A DNA stretch of 6,218 nt from Anaerolineae bacterium (GTDB lineage Bacteria > Chloroflexota > Anaerolineae > Anaerolineales > UBA4823), in assembly GCA_030622805.1 (NCBI GenBank), contig JAUXFR010000092.1:1-6218 (forward strand). Reading direction: 5' to 3'. The position numbers and the translations under genes are program-made. How positions within the stretch are numbered: the first letter of the stretch is position 1; each line of letters starts with the position of its first letter. Positions 1-6,186 of this stretch are shown here, piece after piece. The notes below the pieces were generated by a model that saw only the letters and a list, made by a program, of their open reading frames with translations, searched no databases and had not been told where the DNA came from.

Positions 1-680
1 AGAAAGACATGTATATTGACATCGGTGCGACCAGCAAAGAAGAAGTTGTTCAGGCGGATGTTCGTGAAGGGGACCCTGTAATCCCACGCGCCGATTTTGT
101 GCCCCTTGTAAACGGCAAAACGTACCTTTCGAAGGCATTTGATGACCGTGTTGGTACGGCTTTGATCGTCTCTGCACTGCGTGAGCTGCAGGGTGGAGAG
201 CATCCCAATACGATTTATGGGGTTGCTACGGTTATGGAGGAAGTCGGATTGCGAGGTGCAGCTACGAGTGCCAGAGCGGTTGATCCCGATGTGGCGATCA
301 TCCTCGAATCGGATATCGCCGGTGACGTACCCGGGATCAAACCAGAAGAATCCTCTGTGAAGCTGGGTGGGGGTCCAACCGTCTTGATCCTCGATGCGCG
401 TATGATCCCCAACCTCAAACTGCGTGATCTGGTTTTTGATCTTGCCGAAGAGCTTGAAATACCATTGCAGGTCTCATATGCTGATCGCGGTGCAACGGAT
501 GGCGGTGCGATCCATATACATGGCGTGGGTGTTCCGACAGTCGTGATCGGAGTCGCGGCTCGCCATATCCATTCACACAGCTCAATAATACACCGTGATG
601 ATTTTGACAATGCTGTAATACTGCTATCCACGCTGCTGCAGCGTCTCGATGCAGCGACAGTTGCTGGACTGACAGAGTAA
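1..680 (+). CDS. M42 family metallo-aminopeptidase (glutamyl aminopeptidase/TET-like), 5' end outside window
   Basis: This is the C-terminal part, about 226 residues, of a cytoplasmic di-metal aminopeptidase of the M42 family. These enzymes form large tetrahedral or dodecameric assemblies that trim peptides from the N-terminus. The reading frame is open to the left edge (first full codon at base 3). The Met codon at base 9 lies inside the family block KDMYIDIGA, so it is not the true start; roughly 120-130 residues, including the first His metal ligand, lie upstream. Counting from that Met, the metal-bridging Asp pair is in KAFDDRVG (45-46), the catalytic and metal-binding Glu pair in VMEEVG (77-78), the next acidic ligand is probably Glu100 in ILESDIAGD, and the last His ligand is probably His188 in RHIHS. 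GATDGGAIH (161-169) is also typical. All residues visible here that are needed for activity are present. The substrate cannot be told. The stop is 31 bases before atpA on the same strand, so co-transcription is likely. Confidence 0.92.
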   Translation, partial: KDMYIDIGATSKEEVVQADVREGDPVIPRADFVPLVNGKTYLSKAFDDRVGTALIVSALRELQGGEHPNTIYGVATVMEEVGLRGAATSARAVDPDVAIILESDIAGDVPGIKPEESSVKLGGGPTVLILDARMIPNLKLRDLVFDLAEELEIPLQVSYADRGATDGGAIHIHGVGVPTVVIGVAARHIHSHSSIIHRDDFDNAVILLSTLLQRLDAATVAGLTE

Positions 681-702
681 TATTGAATCTTAATTTCGGT
701 AC

Positions 703-707
703 GGAGG
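703..707 (+). promoter_or_regulatory. Ribosome binding site of atpA
   Basis: GGAGG, followed by a further G, lies 4 bases before the ATG at 712. It is a near-consensus Shine-Dalgarno sequence at slightly short spacing. It supports this start, which also matches the usual N-terminus of alpha subunits. Confidence 0.75.
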
Positions 708-711
708 GATT

Positions 712-2370
712 ATGTCCGACCTGATCGATCAAATTACCGCAGATCTTCAGAAGCAAATCGAATCATTTGAACCCGAACTTGAAGTGCGTAATGTCGGTAC
801 CGTCGTTGAGGCAGGGGATGGTATTGCGCGAGTGGACGGACTGACGGATGTTAAAGCACAGGAACTGGTTCAATTTGCTAATGGCGTCTTGGGGATTGCC
901 TTCAATCTGGAGAATGATAATGTCGGTGTGATCATCATGGGCGATTACGCACAAATTGATGAGAGCATGACAGTGCGCACGACGGGACGCATTGCATCAG
1001 TGCCTGTAGGGTATGGAATGGTCGGTCGCGTTGTGAATGCGTTGGGACAACCAATCGATGGAAAAGGTCCAATTCAATTTGATCACTACCGCCCGATTGA
1101 GAGGATTGCTCCTGGTGTTGTGGACCGCATGGATGTTGATTCTCCTGTTCAAACAGGTTTGAAAGCGATTGACTCAATGATCCCAATCGGTCGCGGGCAG
1201 CGTGAGCTGATTATTGGTGATCGTCAGACTGGAAAGACTGCGATTGCATTGGATACGATCATTAACCAGAAGGGCAAAGACCTGCTGTGCATCTACGTTG
1301 CTATCGGTCAGAAGAAAGCGGCTGTTGCCCGATCAGTTGCCACATTAGAACGCTTCGGAGCAATGGATTACACAACTGTAGTTATCGCATCGGCTGATGA
1401 GCCAGCAGCCCTGCAGTATATTGCGCCGTACGCTGGTTGCGCGATGGGTGAAGAGTTTATGGAAACCGGTCGTGACGCACTGCTGGTTTACGATGATCTC
1501 TCTAAACATGCATGGGCATATCGCCAGGTATCCCTGCTTCTACGCCGACCTCCGGGTCGTGAGGCATACCCAGGGGACATATTCTACCTGCATTCCAGAT
1601 TGCTAGAGAGGGCAGCTCGTTTGGCTGACCAATATGTTATCGTGAATGCTGAATATGATGGCAAACTGGCAGATGTAGAAGATAGTGTTAATGGTGTTGT
1701 ATACAGTGGACCGCTTGCCATACACGATGCAGAACAGGTGATTGGAGAAATGGAAGATGGTGATTTCAAGGCAGTAAAAGTGAACGGGTCTGGAGGTTCT
1801 TTAACTGCATTGCCCATCATTGAAACCTTGCTTGGTGATTTATCAGCATATATTCCCACAAATGTGATATCGATCACAGACGGTCAGATCTATCTGGAAG
1901 GGAACCTGTTCTATGCAGGTATCCGTCCAGCGGTGAATGTCGGTCTTTCCGTATCTCGTGTGGGTGGAGACGCGCAGACCAAAGCGATGAAGCAGGTTGC
2001 CGGTCGATTACGTCTCGACATGGCAGCTTATCGTGAATTGGCAGCATTTGCACAATTTGGTTCTGATCTGGACAAATCTACACAGCAGCTATTGAACCGC
2101 GGTCAGCACTTGCAGGAAATCTTGAAGCAGCCCCAATATGAACCCGTTCCACTCGAACATCAGGTGATAACAATATATGCTGGGACGAATGGATATGCAG
2201 ATGAAGTACTTCTCGATCGCATGAACCAGTGGGAAAGTTCGTTAGTCCGGTTCATGGATACAACACACCCAGATATTGGTGCTGAAATTGTTGAGAAAAC
2301 CATGATAAGTGAAGAAACAGAGGTAAAACTGCGAGACGCTCTCGATGAATTTACCGATACCTGGCAGTAG
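712..2370 (+). CDS. atpA: F1F0 ATP synthase subunit alpha
   Basis: The alpha subunit forms the alpha3beta3 head of F1 with beta. It carries the non-catalytic nucleotide sites and supplies the arginine finger to the catalytic sites. The order is: N-terminal beta-barrel (about 25-95), nucleotide-binding core (about 96-390) and C-terminal helical domain. The P-loop GDRQTGKT is at 169-176, the same positions as in E. coli. Walker B (ALLVYDD) is at 256-262, followed by DLSKHAWAYRQ and LLRRPPGREAYPGD. The arginine finger is Arg416 in SVSRVGG. At 552 residues it is about 40 longer than E. coli alpha (513). Nearly all the excess is one block between ERAAR (299-303) and GSLTALPII (starting at 362), where 58 residues replace about 18. 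Trp268 takes a position usually held by a small residue (Val or Ala) in DLSKxAxAYR. ATG 712 has a good ribosome binding site. atpG follows after 11 bases. Identity is certain; the role of the insertion is unknown. Confidence 0.99.
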   Translation: MSDLIDQITADLQKQIESFEPELEVRNVGTVVEAGDGIARVDGLTDVKAQELVQFANGVLGIAFNLENDNVGVIIMGDYAQIDESMTVRTTGRIASVPVGYGMVGRVVNALGQPIDGKGPIQFDHYRPIERIAPGVVDRMDVDSPVQTGLKAIDSMIPIGRGQRELIIGDRQTGKTAIALDTIINQKGKDLLCIYVAIGQKKAAVARSVATLERFGAMDYTTVVIASADEPAALQYIAPYAGCAMGEEFMETGRDALLVYDDLSKHAWAYRQVSLLLRRPPGREAYPGDIFYLHSRLLERAARLADQYVIVNAEYDGKLADVEDSVNGVVYSGPLAIHDAEQVIGEMEDGDFKAVKVNGSGGSLTALPIIETLLGDLSAYIPTNVISITDGQIYLEGNLFYAGIRPAVNVGLSVSRVGGDAQTKAMKQVAGRLRLDMAAYRELAAFAQFGSDLDKSTQQLLNRGQHLQEILKQPQYEPVPLEHQVITIYAGTNGYADEVLLDRMNQWESSLVRFMDTTHPDIGAEIVEKTMISEETEVKLRDALDEFTDTWQ

Positions 2371-2381
2371 ATAGTTAACAA

Positions 2382-3275
2382 ATGGCAACTGCTCGAGAAG
2401 TAAAACTCCGCATCAGTAGTGTTAAAAATATTTCCCAGGTTACCCGCGCACTGCAAGCAGTGAGTGCCAGCAAAGTGCGTAAGGCTATGCAGGCGATGTT
2501 TCATACTCGACCTTATGCGACAAAAGCCTGGCAGGTGCTCACACATATCTCTGCAATACCTGGACGGGAGACAATGCACCCGCTGCTCACAACGCGTGAC
2601 GAGGTTAGAGCGGTTACGGTGGTGCTGCTAACGGGTGATCGTGGGTTGGCAGGTGCGTACAATTCCAATATTGTTCGTTTTACATTAGAAAAGTTCAGGG
2701 ACTATCCTGTGCCGGTGAGTTATATTACTGTCGGACGAAGAGGGCGTGACCTGTTAATCCGACTCAGGAAGGATGTTCGGGCGGAGTTCAGTAATCTACC
2801 TGCTGCACCTTCTTTTGCTGATATTTCTGCTATTGGCCGGGTCGCTGTAGACGATTTTTTGGTGGGCAAGGCTGATGAAGTATATCTGGTCTATACTGAC
2901 TTTGTGAATATGGTCACGCAGATTCCAACAATGAAGAAATTGCTGCCATTAGAAATTTTAACTGGAGAGGGTCGCGTTCAGGACTTTGAACGTGCCGAGC
3001 GAGGATTAGCAGCGACCTATATTTATGAGCCGGGTCAGGCAGAAATACTGGACGAGATCATTCCAAGATTCACTGCATTACAGGTATATCAGGCGGTGTT
3101 GGAAGCGCTTGCAAGTGAACATGCAGCCCGGATGGTGGCGATGAAAAACGCAACCGATAGCGCAGCTGCATTGGCGGACGCGCTGCAATTAGAATACAAC
3201 AAAGCACGCCAGCAATCGATTACGGGTGAAATGTTAGACATTGCAGGCGGCGCAGAAGCGCTTGCGAATGCTTAA
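2382..3275 (+). CDS. atpG: F1F0 ATP synthase subunit gamma
   Basis: Gamma is the central shaft that turns inside the alpha3beta3 head and couples F0 rotation to ATP synthesis. The protein has 297 residues, slightly longer than the E. coli subunit (about 287). Both long coiled-coil helices are present. The N-terminal one opens MATAREVKLRISSVKN and continues through LQAVSASKVRKAM (24-36). The C-terminal one carries LASEHAARMVAMKNATD (243-259), EYNKARQQSIT (271-281) and IAGGAEAL (287-294), the usual gamma signature. The central Rossmann-like domain contains TGDRGLAGAYNSN (84-96), where most homologues read GLCGxxN. The start is fixed by the conserved N-terminus, but no Shine-Dalgarno sequence is visible in the 11 bases after the atpA stop or just before it. 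Translation may therefore depend on ribosomes finishing atpA. No frameshift or missing segment is seen. Confidence 0.98.
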   Translation: MATAREVKLRISSVKNISQVTRALQAVSASKVRKAMQAMFHTRPYATKAWQVLTHISAIPGRETMHPLLTTRDEVRAVTVVLLTGDRGLAGAYNSNIVRFTLEKFRDYPVPVSYITVGRRGRDLLIRLRKDVRAEFSNLPAAPSFADISAIGRVAVDDFLVGKADEVYLVYTDFVNMVTQIPTMKKLLPLEILTGEGRVQDFERAERGLAATYIYEPGQAEILDEIIPRFTALQVYQAVLEALASEHAARMVAMKNATDSAAALADALQLEYNKARQQSITGEMLDIAGGAEALANA

Positions 3276-3276
3276 T

Positions 3277-3281
3277 GGAGG
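3277..3281 (+). promoter_or_regulatory. Ribosome binding site of atpD
   Basis: A perfect GGAGG lies 6 bases before the ATG at 3288, in the 12-base gap after the atpG stop. It is the best-placed consensus site in the window, in keeping with the three beta subunits needed per complex, and contrasts with atpG, which has none. Confidence 0.8.
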
Positions 3282-3287
3282 CGATAA

Positions 3288-4691
3288 ATGGAACAAACCA
3301 AGGGTAGCGTCGTACAGGTTTTAGGTGGTGTGGTGGATGTTGAATTCCCGGCTGAACAACTTCCGGATATCTTTGATGCGATTGAAATTCCACGTGATAA
3401 TGATGAACCCCTCATTCTGGAAGTACAGAAGCACTTAGGGCATAATTGGGTTCGTACGCTCGCCATGGATGCGACAGACGGACTTCAGCGCGGGACGCCA
3501 GCTTATTCAACCGGAAATCCTATCAGCGTACCGGTTGGATCAGGAACATTAGGTCGTGTTTTTAACGTTCTTGGCAAACCGATCGATAACCTGGGACCTG
3601 TCGAAGCCAGTGAGTACTACCCCATCCATCGCCCTGCTCCGGATTTTGCGGACCAGTCAACGAAAGTTGAGGTGTTCGAAACCGGAATTAAGGTGATCGA
3701 CCTGATTGCTCCCTTCACAAAAGGTGGCAAAACAGGCATATTCGGCGGCGCTGGTGTCGGTAAGACGGTCATCATCATGGAACTGATTCGTTCGATTGCA
3801 ATGGAGCACTCTGGGAACTCAGTCTTTGCAGGTGTTGGAGAGCGAACACGTGAGGGCACTCAGCTTTATCGCGAGATGCTAGAATCTGGCGTCATGAAGG
3901 ACACCGTGATGGTCTACGGGCAGATGAACGAACCACCGGGTGTGCGATTGCGAGTCGGTTTGTCCGCCTTATCTATGGCAGAATATTTCCGTGATCAAGG
4001 TCGGGATGTGCTGCTGTTTATTGATAATATCTTCCGTTTCAGCATGTCTGGATCAGAGGTTTCTGCGCTGCTTGGGCGTATGCCTTCTGCTGTGGGATAC
4101 CAACCAACACTGGCAACAGAGATGGGCGAACTTCAAGAGCGAATTACGTCGACCAGAAAAGGTTCAATTACCTCGATGCAGGCGGTATATGTCCCTGCTG
4201 ATGACTACTCTGATCCGGCGCCTGTGGCAACCTTTACACACCTGGATGCTACAATCGCCCTGGAACGTTCGATCTCAGAGAAAGGCATCTATCCGGCTGT
4301 GGACCCGCTGGCATCCACATCACGGATTCTGGACCCGATCATAGTTGGCGAAGAGCATTACACGACCGCTCGAGATGTTCAACAGGTGCTGCAGCGTTAC
4401 AAAGACCTTCAGGATATCATCGCCATCCTGGGTGTGGATGAGTTGAGTGAAGACGATAAACTGATTGTCTCCAGAGCACGTAAGATTGAAAGGTTCTTTT
4501 CCCAACCATTCTATGTCGCTCAGCAGTTCACCGGTCGAGACGGACGTTATGTTCCCTTGCGAGAAACAGTACGCAGCTTCCGTGAGATATTGGATGGAGA
4601 ACATGATGACCTGCCGGAACAAGCCTTCATGATGGTCGGCTCAATCGATGAAGCTGTAGAGAGCGCTGAGCGTATGGCTCAGGTTGAGTGA
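3288..4691 (+). CDS. atpD: F1F0 ATP synthase subunit beta (catalytic)
   Basis: Beta holds the three catalytic sites that make ATP from ADP and phosphate (EC 7.1.2.2) on the cytoplasmic face of the membrane. Its 467 residues match the usual length. Visible in order are: the N-terminal barrel starting KGSVVQVLGGVVDVEF (5-20); the P-loop GGAGVGKT (153-160); GERTREG with catalytic Glu185 and Arg186 (counterparts of E. coli Glu181 and Arg182); GQMNEPPGVR (211-220); Walker B VLLFIDNIFRF with Asp246; SALLGRMPSAVGYQPTL (259-275); YVPADDYSDPAP (301-312); YPAVDPLASTSRILDP (335-350); and DELSEDD (384-390), the form of the DELSEED loop that pushes on gamma. One deviation is FSMSGSEVS at 251-259, where most beta subunits read FTQAGSEVS. 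All catalytic residues are intact, so an active enzyme is expected. It sits between atpG and atpC in the standard order, with a strong ribosome binding site. Confidence 0.99.
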   Translation: MEQTKGSVVQVLGGVVDVEFPAEQLPDIFDAIEIPRDNDEPLILEVQKHLGHNWVRTLAMDATDGLQRGTPAYSTGNPISVPVGSGTLGRVFNVLGKPIDNLGPVEASEYYPIHRPAPDFADQSTKVEVFETGIKVIDLIAPFTKGGKTGIFGGAGVGKTVIIMELIRSIAMEHSGNSVFAGVGERTREGTQLYREMLESGVMKDTVMVYGQMNEPPGVRLRVGLSALSMAEYFRDQGRDVLLFIDNIFRFSMSGSEVSALLGRMPSAVGYQPTLATEMGELQERITSTRKGSITSMQAVYVPADDYSDPAPVATFTHLDATIALERSISEKGIYPAVDPLASTSRILDPIIVGEEHYTTARDVQQVLQRYKDLQDIIAILGVDELSEDDKLIVSRARKIERFFSQPFYVAQQFTGRDGRYVPLRETVRSFREILDGEHDDLPEQAFMMVGSIDEAVESAERMAQVE

Positions 4692-4716
4692 TGCATGCAT
4701 AGTCAGATGAGGAAAT

Positions 4717-5175
4717 ATGACAATTCGCTGTGAGATCGTATCGCAGGACCGCATGGTTTTTGAGGGGGACGTGGACATCGTAATTGCACCTGGAGAATTG
4801 GGAGAGATCGGTATTCTCCCCAACCATGCCCCGTTGTTGTCAACATTAACTTTTGGCATTCTCAAGGTACGACGTGCAGGCGAAGAGGAAGTATTCACCA
4901 TCGCTGGTGGAATTGTTGAGGTTCAACCAGATATAATCACTGTGCTGGCGAATGCCGCTGAGAATATTGCAGAGATCGATATCGCCAGAGCTGAAGAAGC
5001 CAGAACGCGTGCTGAGGAGTACCTTGAGAATGGACCTCCTCCGGACACGGATACTTATCTGGCAATGGAAGCAGCTTTGAGGCGCTCCAATCTGCGTTTG
5101 AATGCAGTTATGCGCTATCGGCGTAGAGACAGACCCTCACGTTTTTCCCCGTTAGACGGCGGAGAGATTGGGTGA
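4717..5175 (+). CDS. atpC: F1F0 ATP synthase subunit epsilon
   Basis: Epsilon joins gamma to the c-ring and restrains ATP hydrolysis through its movable C-terminal helices. The N-terminal beta-sandwich (about 1-85) has the family block APGELGEIGILPNHAPLL (24-41) and GGIVEVQPD (64-72). The C-terminal helical hairpin follows (about 88-135). IDIARA at 87-92 fits the I(L)DxxRA motif of epsilon subunits that bind ATP, as known from thermophilic Bacillus, so ATP sensing is possible. At 152 residues it is somewhat longer than E. coli epsilon (139). The extra length is a very basic tail, RYRRRDRPSR (133-142), followed by a short polar end. The start at 4717 is preceded by GAGG (4709-4712), a moderate ribosome binding site. 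The 25-base gap from atpD also contains other ATG triplets, but none is in this frame. The mreB-like gene starts within 3 bases of the stop. Confidence 0.97.
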   Translation: MTIRCEIVSQDRMVFEGDVDIVIAPGELGEIGILPNHAPLLSTLTFGILKVRRAGEEEVFTIAGGIVEVQPDIITVLANAAENIAEIDIARAEEARTRAEEYLENGPPPDTDTYLAMEAALRRSNLRLNAVMRYRRRDRPSRFSPLDGGEIG

Positions 5176-5176
5176 T
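5171..5176 (+). promoter_or_regulatory. Probable ribosome binding site of the mreB-like gene, overlapping the atpC stop
   Basis: GGTGAT matches the 3' part of the extended Shine-Dalgarno sequence (GGAGGTGAT) and ends 2 bases before ATG 5179, a distance that suits this pairing register. A second purine stretch, GGAGAG at 5161-5166, is rather far from ATG 5179 but 9 bases from the in-frame TTG at 5176. I favour ATG 5179; TTG 5176 would add only one residue. Confidence 0.5.
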
Positions 5177-5178
5177 TG

Positions 5179-6186
5179 ATGGCTCTCTTTACAAAAGAAC
5201 TATCCATTGATTTGGGAACAAACTTCATACGCGTTGCTGAAGCGGGGGAAGTGCTTATTGAAGAACCAACCGTAGCAGCGATCGTTGTTGAAGAACAGAA
5301 AATGGTAGCCTGGGGGCAGGAAGCGCTGGACATGTTGGGACGAGTTCCCGAATCAATTGAAGTCACACGTCCCCTTCAGAATGGTGTGATTGCCGACTAT
5401 GAAGTGACCGAATACATGCTGGCGGCTTTACTACGGAAAGTCAGCGCACCGGGACGCATATTTCGTCCCAATGTTATGATCACGGTTCCGTATGGTGTAA
5501 CAAGCGTTGAAAGTCGAGCCGTCCATGAAGCAGCGCTCCAGGCTGGCAGCAGGGATGTAACCCTGATTCATCAGCCGCTTGCTGCTTCTATTGGGGTAGA
5601 TCTACCGATCGGAACTCCGTCTGGTAATATGATCCTCTGCCTCGGCGGCGGTGCCACTCAAGCTGCAGTGCTTGCGATGTACGGCATAATCGCAGCAGAA
5701 ACCCTGAGAGCAGGCGGTCGAGCGATGGATGATGCGATTGTACGTTACGCACGGAAAAAATATGGTGTGATCATTGGGAATCAAACCGCAGAGCAGATCA
5801 AGCTGCGTATTGGCGCTGCAGTTCCTCAAGAAGATGAACAGGCGATGGAAATCCAGGGGCAGGATCAGATAAGTGGTTTACCAAAACCGGTATCTATGAC
5901 AACCGGGGAAGTGGTTGAAGCTCTGCTAGAACCCCTTGATGATATTGTAGAAACAGCGAGAAAAGTATTAGAGAAAACACCCCCAGAACTTGTTTCCGAC
6001 ATTATTGACCGGGGAATTGCGATTACGGGGGGTGGAGCGCTTTTAAGGGGAATCGATATTCTATTGACTAAGGAGTTGGGGGTGCCAGCCTATCTCGTGG
6101 ACAATGCAACCACGTGTACGGTTGAGGGTGCCTCAATGGCTTTCAGCATGTATCCGTTAATCCGGAGAAATTTACCATCAGTATAA
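5179..6186 (+). CDS. mreB: MreB-like actin-family protein (rod shape-determining type) with altered ATPase motifs
   Basis: This is a bacterial actin homologue of the MreB/Mbl family. Such proteins form membrane-bound filaments under the inner face of the membrane and guide cell-wall synthesis. Its 335 residues match the family length and the similarity runs end to end: phosphate-1 SIDLGTNF (9-16), EEPTVAAI (28-35), RPLQNGVIADYEVTEYML (64-81), VPYGVTSVESRAV (103-115), a phosphate-2-like segment (151-161), GNQTAEQIKLRIGAA (200-214), LEKTPPELVSDIIDRG (264-279) and the adenosine motif ITGGGALLRGID (281-292). Several key residues differ from Thermotoga MreB. The EEP catalytic motif (Glu131 there) reads HQP (131-133). 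The phosphate-2 sequence DIGGGTTE reads CLGGGATQ (154-161). GGD reads GGR (179-181). The C-terminal GTG/GAG block is also changed. ATP binding may persist while hydrolysis is slowed or altered. The gene almost touches atpC, so co-expression with the ATP synthase is likely. It could be a divergent paralogue rather than the main MreB. Confidence 0.88.
   Translation: MALFTKELSIDLGTNFIRVAEAGEVLIEEPTVAAIVVEEQKMVAWGQEALDMLGRVPESIEVTRPLQNGVIADYEVTEYMLAALLRKVSAPGRIFRPNVMITVPYGVTSVESRAVHEAALQAGSRDVTLIHQPLAASIGVDLPIGTPSGNMILCLGGGATQAAVLAMYGIIAAETLRAGGRAMDDAIVRYARKKYGVIIGNQTAEQIKLRIGAAVPQEDEQAMEIQGQDQISGLPKPVSMTTGEVVEALLEPLDDIVETARKVLEKTPPELVSDIIDRGIAITGGGALLRGIDILLTKELGVPAYLVDNATTCTVEGASMAFSMYPLIRRNLPSV

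Noticed and set aside
604..630. Perfect -35-like TTGACA at 604-609 inside the M42 gene, with a weak TATCCA at 625-630, as a promoter for atpA.
   Set aside because: The spacer is only 15 bases and the -10 is poor. The TTGACA comes from codons of a conserved peptide (DDFDNA), so it can be explained by coding sequence.
215..631. Antisense open frame of 138 codons opposite the M42 gene, and similar antisense frames opposite the atp genes.
   Set aside because: They have Ser/Arg-rich, low-conservation translations, no recognisable domains, and lie entirely opposite well-conserved coding genes.
9..680. A complete short M42-like protein starting at ATG 9.
   Set aside because: The preceding codons (Lys-Asp) fit the conserved KDMYIDIGA block, no ribosome binding site can be seen, and the essential first metal ligand would be missing. 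The gene is cut by the window edge.
669..695. CTGACA (669-674) with an AT-rich TTAATT (690-695) around the M42 stop and the gap before atpA, as a promoter.
   Set aside because: The -35 is close to consensus but the -10 matches at only about three of six positions. In AT-rich intergenic sequence this is expected by chance.
3940..4344. A 134-codon + strand frame inside atpD in another reading frame.
   Set aside because: It lies wholly within the most conserved part of beta, and its translation is Cys/Trp/Leu-rich with no family resemblance. It is a shadow frame.
4691..4700. Perfect 10-base palindrome ATGCATGCAT between atpD and atpC, considered as an operator or regulatory site.
   Set aside because: It is short, a simple repeat of ATGC, starts in the atpD stop codon, and has no second copy or flanking symmetry. 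Chance is sufficient.
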